Translations under genes and position numbers: made by a program
Assembly (NCBI GenBank): GCA_000507305.1
Contig: DF240454.1
Location: 147,717-211,716, forward strand
From: Breviolum minutum Mf 1.05b.01
Taxonomy: Eukaryota > Sar > Dinophyceae > Suessiales > Symbiodiniaceae
Reading direction: 5' to 3'
DNA: 64,000 bases
Part shown: one piece after another, positions 12,101 through 21,100 of the stretch
Position numbering within the stretch: position 1 is the stretch's first letter
Layout of the letters: each line of letters begins with the position of its first letter
The notes under the pieces: model-generated
The model's database searches: none
What the model saw: only the letters and a program-made list of their open reading frames with translations
What the model was told of the DNA's origin: nothing

Positions 12101-15100
12101 TATTTAGTTAGGGGGTTGCCCAAACCCTGTAAAAGTGGGTAAATAGTCCATTCATTTTTATGCAGGGAACCCTATTAACCTTTATTATCTTCGTTGAAAT
12201 CAAGTTTTTGCTGGATGAGTGGATGAGAATTATCTTAATCAGGATCCGTTAGAGGACAAGGACCATTGACCAAAAATCCACAATTCGCTCCTTTTGTGAG
12301 GCCTTCGTCATGATCCTTCTGGTCATGTTCCTTGGGTTGAGGGAAGTGACGCAAAACGTGGGGATGTTCGCAAGATTTGTTTGATCCATACCTATAGACG
12401 CTTAATATATGGTATGTTTACCTACATTTGGGTAGTTTTGGGGGTAGATGTAGGTAAATACACCGTACATTGAGGGTTTCAGACGGCTGATTGCCCTACA
12501 ATGGATCGATGTTCACAAGTATGCACATAGCTCCCCGAAATGGACCTATCAATGCCAACACAAAGATCCCTTTTATGGTCCTAAACTGCTGGCCCCAATT
12601 TTGAGTATCCCTTTATGTAGCAGATTACTAAGGTAAATACTACGTCCATTAGGATCTCCCAAACTGGTACTCTCCCTTGAGGTTTGTCTTTGGCATTATC
12701 TTTGGCAATGCCGCTGCATCTTACTTTGAAACCTTAGATCTGAACGACCCAAAAGAGGTGGCCAATGTGTCTCGGTTGTCATATGGACGTGTTGACTGTT
12801 GGTTAAGTGAAAGTCTTGTTGTGTTGTTGACGATGTTGATGTTGATGTTGTTGTGTTTGTTGTTGTCGATGTGGTTGTCGTTGTGGTTGTTGCTGGTTGG
12901 CAGCACTGACCCTGCCGGTGTTGAAATCAAACATGTATTCTTTGCAGAAAGGTTGTTGGAGAATTGCGCGGCTACTTGAGCGCTTGACAGCTTGACTGCT
13001 TTTGAAGAATGCTGGGAGTTCTTTGATGTTTGAGAAAACTAATTAGATGTCAGAGGGTGCGGCTACATCCTAAATGTGAAGACAAACCATGCGCGTCGAC
13101 TGAGGACTTTCGCCAGTGATTTGTCCAAGTTGTTTGATTGAGCATTGATGTGTCACAGACTGTGTGTTTCTTCCTTGAGTTGCAGACACCTCCGTTGTGT
13201 TTAAGTAGCTCTTTTGTTTGCTTTTGCAATAGTTTTTGGCTACTGACAGCGATGACGACGCGCAGATATCCAACACCCTTTTTCCGAGAAATATTGAAGA
13301 GATTTCTTCTGCATCCCTCATCGCTCTGAGCTCTACTTGTCCGTACAACTGTTCATGTTAGATTGGCTTGCAGTCATTTAATGAGTTGAATAGGACATGC
13401 ATCTCAGACAATGGAACGAGTGTGCTCTATTTGCTTGTTTGTTCTTCTTCGGAGTTGTGTTGTCATTTGACGGTTTGCCTTCTCTGCCAAAACTGTTGGA
13501 GTTCTTTGATGATTGAGAAAACTAATTAGATGTCAGAGGGTGCGGCTACATCCTAAATGTGAAGACAAACCATGCGCGTCGACTGAGGACTTTCGCCAAG
13601 TGATTTGTCCAAGTGGTGTTTGATTGAGCATTGATGTGTCACAGACTGTGTGTTTCTTCCTTGAGTTGCAGACACTTCCGTTGTATTTAAGTAGCTCTTC
13701 TGTTTGCATTTGCAATAGTTTTTGGCTACTGACAGCAATGACGACGCGCAGATATCCAACACCCTTTTTCCGAGAAATATTGAAGAGATTTCTTCTGCAT
13801 CCCTCATCGCTCTGAGCTCTACACATAAGCCCCTTATATATAACTTTCAACTTTCAAAGTCTTTGCGACCACCAAGCCAGACTAAGGAGTTAGGTTGTTT
13901 GACCTCAATTCAACGATATCTTCAACAGGTTCCATGTTATATTTAACAAAAAAAGGATCGCCTGCAAAAAGATTGGAGCATGCTGCCACTTAGGATGCCA
14001 GTGGGGAACTTCCTATCATAGTCTTAATTGTAGACTCTTCGAGCTTCATACTATTCAAAAGGGTTGCAACCACCAACAACTGGAGTCAGTGGTTCATTTT
14101 GAGACGTCATTCCCATTCCCTTTTGATGTCAGCGTTAAAGCAACGCCCAGGCAGAAAATTTGCACACCTTGTTCGGCAGCATGTATGAATCTTGTGTGCC
14201 TTGTCTCCCAATGGGTGTGGGTAGGGTTGCTCTTCCGGTTGGGATGTCACGGATTTGAGGTTGATTGCTGACCCATCAAAACAACATCGTACTTTGAAGA
14301 TCTTTTGGAGAATAGACTGTATATACTATGAACATACTTATACATACTTATACATACAACATATATCAACATATACGTTTTCGATTTGTTAGCATCAAAC
14401 CTTGCTACTAGGACCCAGGAGCATATTTGATCGCCAGAGTTGTGGAGTATCAGCAAGATTGGACCACTTGATTGATAGTTCGTTGAAAGAAACTTGTCAA
14501 AGCTATGTTGTACTGGCTCGAATGAAGAGAGCATTCTCCAGCACTTGCCTAAACCCTTGGTGCGGTATTACAAACCTGTTTCTTCAGGCAGATTTTGTGC
14601 ATGCACATAGTTTCAAAAGGACCCGCATCAAAAACATATGACATATATTGCCATTCCACCTGTAACGTTCCAAAATAGGAAAGAAAATGAAAAAGACCTG
14701 ACCCAGGGTTTTTGATGTACTTTATTTTTTCTGACTTCCTTCCTTTCACCATCTTTGTAGCTAGCTAATTCATTCCAGCACAATGATAATCAGGTGAGTC
14801 TTTTTTGTGCCATCTTCGGAGGGAATGATGCTCGGCAGAAGTTGCTGCACGATACCCACATTTGTGGAACTAGCAGCCAGCCATTCCCAATGTTTTGAAG
14901 ATGACATTTCTGTTTGCTAAATGGGTAGATGGTAGTAATGAGGGCTTTCCGAAGTGTTTCACAAACAGAAGGGCCGTGCATGGGGATGCAAATTTTATGA
15001 GAAAATAACGTCAAAACACTGTAAATTACGATGTTTTATGGCTCCAACGTGTCTGAAACCTGAGTAAAACGCAAGTTTTTACATTTGTGGGATAGACATT

Positions 15101-18100
15101 TAAAGAGCATTAAGAAAACCAAAAAGAAACAAAGGAACATTAAGAACACCAAAAAGAAGCAAAAGAACATTAAGAAAACCAAAAAGGAACAAAAAACTAT
15201 TTGATGAGTCAGCTATTTCACTTCTCTGTAGGAGAGAAGCCATGGGGAAAACCAAAAACCTCGAGAAAACCAAAAAAACAAAAAACCAAAACTTTTCAGA
15301 GAATGTTTGGTCTGAAGCTCATGTTTTGTTTTTTTTGGTTTTCCTCGAGTTTGTTTGGTTTTTTTTGGTCATGACCTTAGAAAAAATTAAAAAAAGTCAA
15401 GGNAAGATGGCGACTCTCTTCCAAGAAAAAATGCTACTTAGACAGAAAGTGGATTATCAGGAAGAATGTTTATTAAGAATGATTTTAAGCTTGTGATTCA
15501 CTTTCACCTTCGAGGATGACTGCGGATGGATTCCTAGTGGTAGGTTTTCGTATAATTATTCGTAAGAATTCTGAGGTGGTTAAGTCGTGCCATGTTCTTT
15601 TGATCAGCTATATGGATTTAAAATATAAATTGGTTCTTCAAAGAAAGGACTACTTAGGAAAGTTTAGTTGATACATATAGGAAAAGATGTCTTTAAAGAC
15701 CGAACTTTTTCGAAATGAAAAGTAAGTTAAGAAGAGAGAGATTCATGCAAATGCAAAACTGTGAAGACCGGACTTTTTCAAAGGGAAGTAAGTAGCTCGC
15801 AAGGAAGAATCTTCAATATGACCCCATAATAAAAGAAACAACAAAATCCAAAATAAACAAATGAAAGAAATTAGACGATTTTATTCTTCTAAATTCATTT
15901 AATGTAATGACATGGTCTGCACTACGGCTGCCTAGGGCATTTAAGTTACTTAATTTCTTCATTACAACCAGAAAGAAGTACTATAATATATTCAAAAAAA
16001 GAATCAACTTTGACAAATTCGCTCAGTGAAATACAAACAAACGATTAGGTAACATAGTACAAGCGATCTGCACCATAGAACCCACGCTAATATTGAAGCA
16101 AAAAACTTGCGTTTTACCTAGGTTTCAGCCACGTTGAAGCCATAAAACATCGTAATTTACGGTGTTTTAACGTTATTTTTTCATAAAAAATACATCCCCA
16201 CCAACGGCCGCTCTCTTCACAAATGTCTGGTTCTGGTCCGCAAGACCTCGTTCCCACCGTTCCCTTGTTGTTCCGCCATGTCTTCATCAGATGAGTCGTA
16301 CCAAACGGTTCAAAAACCGAGAGTAGCAACCCGACTTCAATTGATTCTGTTGAAAGGTCTCCAATGATTTCCTCATCATAGTGTTCATGCACTTCCCTTG
16401 CCAAAATGGAAGTTTTGGATGTTTTTCCAAGCTTCAAAGTTTTTTCCCCGCATCCAAGCAAGGTGAGGTGATCTCCGGATGGCAGCTTACGCTCTAAATC
16501 TCCAACCTGCAATCAATCAATGGTTGACCGGACGTCATTGTTAATCCTTATTTGAGAATCCAATCTTCTAAAAATAAGTTGGAGGGTTCCAATCCATCCC
16601 GAAGACTTTGGATTGAAGAATCGAATTCCATTTCTTATAGTCGCTCCTGAAACAAATTTAAGTCTTCACTTCACTGACAAAAAAAACGCTGAGGATTGGA
16701 TGTACTATGGTGATTTGATTCGCATTTTGGATGATGGCGATTTGCACCTTGGATTTAGCCGCCATTGAAGTTTGCTGGGAAGGTGAATCGGTGCCCTGGT
16801 TGTACGTCACTGGCAGAATTGATCAAGAGATTCCGAAACAGGTCCAGAGACGATCGAACTATACATGGGAGTTCAACTCAGGTACTGTGATTGGATTTGG
16901 GAAGGTCAACATAGTGAACAGGCAGCAAACACATGCCTCTGAGCTGTTTTTTGTTGCGGATGGCCCGAAGTTTTCCTATTTGATCAAGCCACCTCACCTC
17001 GACGCACTTTTGTGCGGTCCCTTGTGGCCGTCTTAAGATGGTGATTTAGTGGGGAAGAGTCCATACTATAGCTGTTTTATATAATATATCATCATGCATA
17101 TTTGAAAGCACATGAAATTCACTTAGATTTTCGATTCAATGTATCCTCACGGCAAAGGTAGTTTAATATGTTTTAGCAAACGACAGATTGCTGCGACTGC
17201 AATGGTTGGATTGCAAGCTACCTCTCGAATCATAACACCATGTACAGACATGTAGAGGGTAAGCGTACATATATATATATATATATATTCAGAGATAAAA
17301 GCATATTGCACAAAGAAAACTGCCTTCATTCTGATAATGCAAAGTATTGTAGGACCACTCCTTTCCCCCAAAGATCAGGGGCGGCATTCCGGTTTCCAAT
17401 GTCTTCAGCCTTTTGCTCACAATTCCTTTGCCACACTTAAAGTCAGGTTGCAAACGCCAAAACAAAACCTTCAAAACATCTAGAAAAACCCGATCCATCA
17501 GTGTTGGTGCTCTTCCAATCCCACAGGTATTTCATGTTCTTTGTCTTCTACATTGGCTTCTGTCGCGATCTCAGCTCGGTCGGGAGGTCAATAAAGTTCA
17601 ACCACGATTCAAGATAGACATTGCAGGTGTTTCCTTCCCATAGTTCAATGGCCTCACGTTAAAAACGCGGTCACAAACATATTGCAGCTTCCAGCTGGGA
17701 ATAAAGAAACAAAGACAACTTGAACAAAGAAACAAAAGCAACCTCTGTGTCTACCAATGGGTCTAGGCAAATGAGAACAGATTTGCACCACTGCAGAATT
17801 CCCAACCAAATTTGGCAAAGATGACAAAATTATTTCCATGCGGGACCTTGTCATTGTTAAGATGTTCTATTTGTGTAATTGTACAGGTTGTTCTCCATTT
17901 CTAGCAGGTTCCGTGAAGCTTAACTCCTTTTTTTTCAAGTGGATAGGGGGGCACCCAAAGTTGAAGGACCTTATCTAGAGCTCACAGAATATAAATATAT
18001 ACATTATATATATGGGGAAGTCCCAGAATTAGGGACCCCTCTTGTACCCAAATTAGGTTTAGGGATGGTTGGGCCCCTAGTTTTCAGTCTAATATACCCT

Positions 18101-21100
18101 CGCCTGTATGATATTATGACATGTTTTCTTAAAGATTTGACTGTATATGATCTGTATAATTTGAGTAACTTATTCTATCCCGATGCATTCTAGATTGTTG
18201 TGATGTGTTCACACACAGGCCTAGGATAAATTTACAAAATCGATATTATTTAGATACATATTTATATAGATTACCTACATGTCCCATCGAACCTAGTCAA
18301 GTGTAGGAAAGTATCGTCCACCTTCATTCATGTTCAGCATGCCAGCCTTTTTTTTTGCCGCTGGCATGATGACTTCGTCGAGCTTTTTAACAAACACAGC
18401 TTCGTCACAGATGTATCCCACCCTGATATGCATGGAGGATGAGTAATTTATTTTGGAATCTGGAATGATGTTACTACATTTCCCCATGTCTCGATACTGA
18501 ATTGGGAGCCAAGTTAAGTTGGAGTCACCAAAATCCTCAGCCCATGAAATGAATTTGATGTGTCAACTGGAGGTTTGGTTGGCTTACTGAATGTGGTCAC
18601 GGGTATTTTCGTTGACAGCGCTGTGTGCACCCGAACTGAAGACGAGGTGACACAAGGGGCAGAAGGCATGCCTGGTGCCTGGTAATATTCACACAAGCAC
18701 ACACACTTGGGTTGATATGATTTTCCGATATATTTTCCGCCTCCATGGGAGGCCGTGTTCAGCTTTCCAGCCATGATAGAGTATTCTGAAGATGAATGAC
18801 GCTGCTCCGGCCCACGTTAAAAGGCCTATAGTGACCTAGTGTAGTACTTTATCTCCAATAATCACGGAAATGGATGGAAACGGAAAATGATGCTTTTGGA
18901 GACTTGGTTTCCTGCCCTCATATTTATAGAGGGGTTTGACGCTGTATGCAAGGGCTCCTGGCCCTAAAACGTATCAGTTTTGAGGTCTCACGATTCTTAG
19001 GATATTAAAATCATCAAGGTTAGACACACTTGTTTGGGACCACCATACATTTCTATATACCGTATTGCAATCATATCTAGATATATCATATGTATCATAC
19101 ATGCGTGAATAGTGACATCACCTGACATCACGTGACATCAACCTTTCAGGTATTTCATTTATAATGACATCTAGGTTGTGGAAACTATAAATGTTTTAAT
19201 ATGACATGTATGCTATATCGATTTGCATGTTTTCACCACCTTTCTACTCCCATTTTGGAACCACTTTGAAGCCACGAAGGTCGTGGACTCGTACCGTGAA
19301 GATTTGCAACGAACGTCTGATGAAGTGAAACGTGACTTGGAAATACGACATGAAGATGAGTTAAGGGAGAGGTTTGACACAAATGAAGGGATGATGCAGG
19401 AATTTACCTCATCATTCAGGTTTGGAAATTTTCGACATTGGTATAATATTAAATATTATCTAAACGAGTGCGATGTGGCAATCATTCCTTTGAGGTATCT
19501 TCAATGCAGCTGACGTTGAAACCAGTGGTCATTTGACCTTGGAGGCTCCGATTTAATGGCAGTGATGATGAAAAAAACGGAAAACAAACAAAACACTGAA
19601 CAAATGGATATTCCTTGTGCCCATGTAGATCCAGTGGTTTGCTTAAGGTGTTCTACTGGCGTTACCTGAATCATGTATGTGATTCTCCAACGTGACTCTG
19701 TAATGATGATCTCGGGTGAGGTGATCATCAGAAAGGAGTAGATGTTCTGTCACGTTGTTTCACACCTTATTCAGGTGGAGGTCTGATATAGCTGATTTTT
19801 TTACCTCGAACTTGGGGGAAATGATCCAGTTTGACAAACATAGTTTTCATGTGGGTTGGTTCAACCACCACCTAGTTATCGGTAGCAAATCTGCCCACAA
19901 ATCCGCCCACCCACCACTTGACAACTACGTAGGTTTTCACGAATGACAAGCCTACCCTTCCAATTTTTGAATAGTGTCTTGTTGTGAACTAGGCGAAATA
20001 TTCCCTATCGCGAAATATTCCCTATCGCGAAATATTCCCGGGTTTTGCTCATGTACCAAATACGATCTCACATGTCACATGGCTGGAAATTTTGGGGCAA
20101 CAACAAAACTTCTATACTCCATATGTGTCTACCCCATTCTCCCCCTTCTTGGGTTTTTTTTTAACAGGCTCCTCCTTTATACTTAGTTCATTCCTTGCCC
20201 TAAAAGCATACCTTTTAAGCAGAGTTGCTGGTGCAACCTGCAACCAAAGCACCTTGGGTCAGGCCTTCGAGAAGTGTTTGAACCAAAACGCTTGGGTCGC
20301 AGCATACTTCGCGGGCTTGGACATCGGCGCTGATGATGCAGGTGGGGATTGACTTATAGCCACCGACAGGTAAACGGGGTGGTGATGGTGTTAAGTATGT
20401 CTATGTTTTCCAAAGAACAAGTCATTGGGGATTTATCGTTTTCTTTTGACTTGAGTTGCTATATTGAAAACATCCCCATGAATTTCATGCATGTTACTTG
20501 ATGTGTTTTTCACTGCCTGATGTGGCAGATTTTGAATATTAGCTCGTTGATATTGACACTCAGAAATTGATAGATTTCTACAGTTGGAATCCCCCACAAC
20601 ATTAATCTTTGAGGGATGGCAGAGTGCTATTTGATGATTCTCAGACATTGGCCCTTTTGGTTGACACCTATGGCAAATACATGGAAGGGACGCCAAGGTC
20701 TATCTTTTGTTGGTTACAAAATAGCCCCTTGCTTCTCCACTTGAACTGTCCCCTTTTTTGTTCATTCAGATTATGACCATGTTTGCATCTACAAATGCAT
20801 CCTGTCCTTCAATTTTCGTCAAGGTTGGTCAGGTTGCAGGCCGGTGATACAGGGAAGCAAGCTGAGTTAGGGATGAAGAGTAGTTCTCTGTATTGAATCC
20901 CGATCATCCTCACAGGATTGACCGTTCCTCCCAACAGTTGTGAAACAATCAGGGAATGGCGTGTTGCGCAAGTATAGACTTGTATGTGTATGTAAGATAT
21001 ATTAGACACATTTGACATGTATATTTGTTTGTGTTTATTTGAATACATACTGTATGTACGTAGATATATCCAAAGGCTTTACGGCTTTATGATATATCTT

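Larger units (their letters stand above)
14892..17526. other. Intron between pore and S6 (2.6 kb) carrying inserted repeats
   Basis: It contains the foldback-like element at 14960-16221, a low-complexity core, and open frames on both strands at 16190-17036. The single ambiguous base of the window (N at 15403) is here. Confidence 0.6.

Noticed and set aside
12785..12979. Leu/Val-rich frame that looks like an extra membrane helix
   Set aside because: It reads through a GTT/GAT repeat inside the intron after the S5 exon; the splice-consistent path leaves the frame at 12774.
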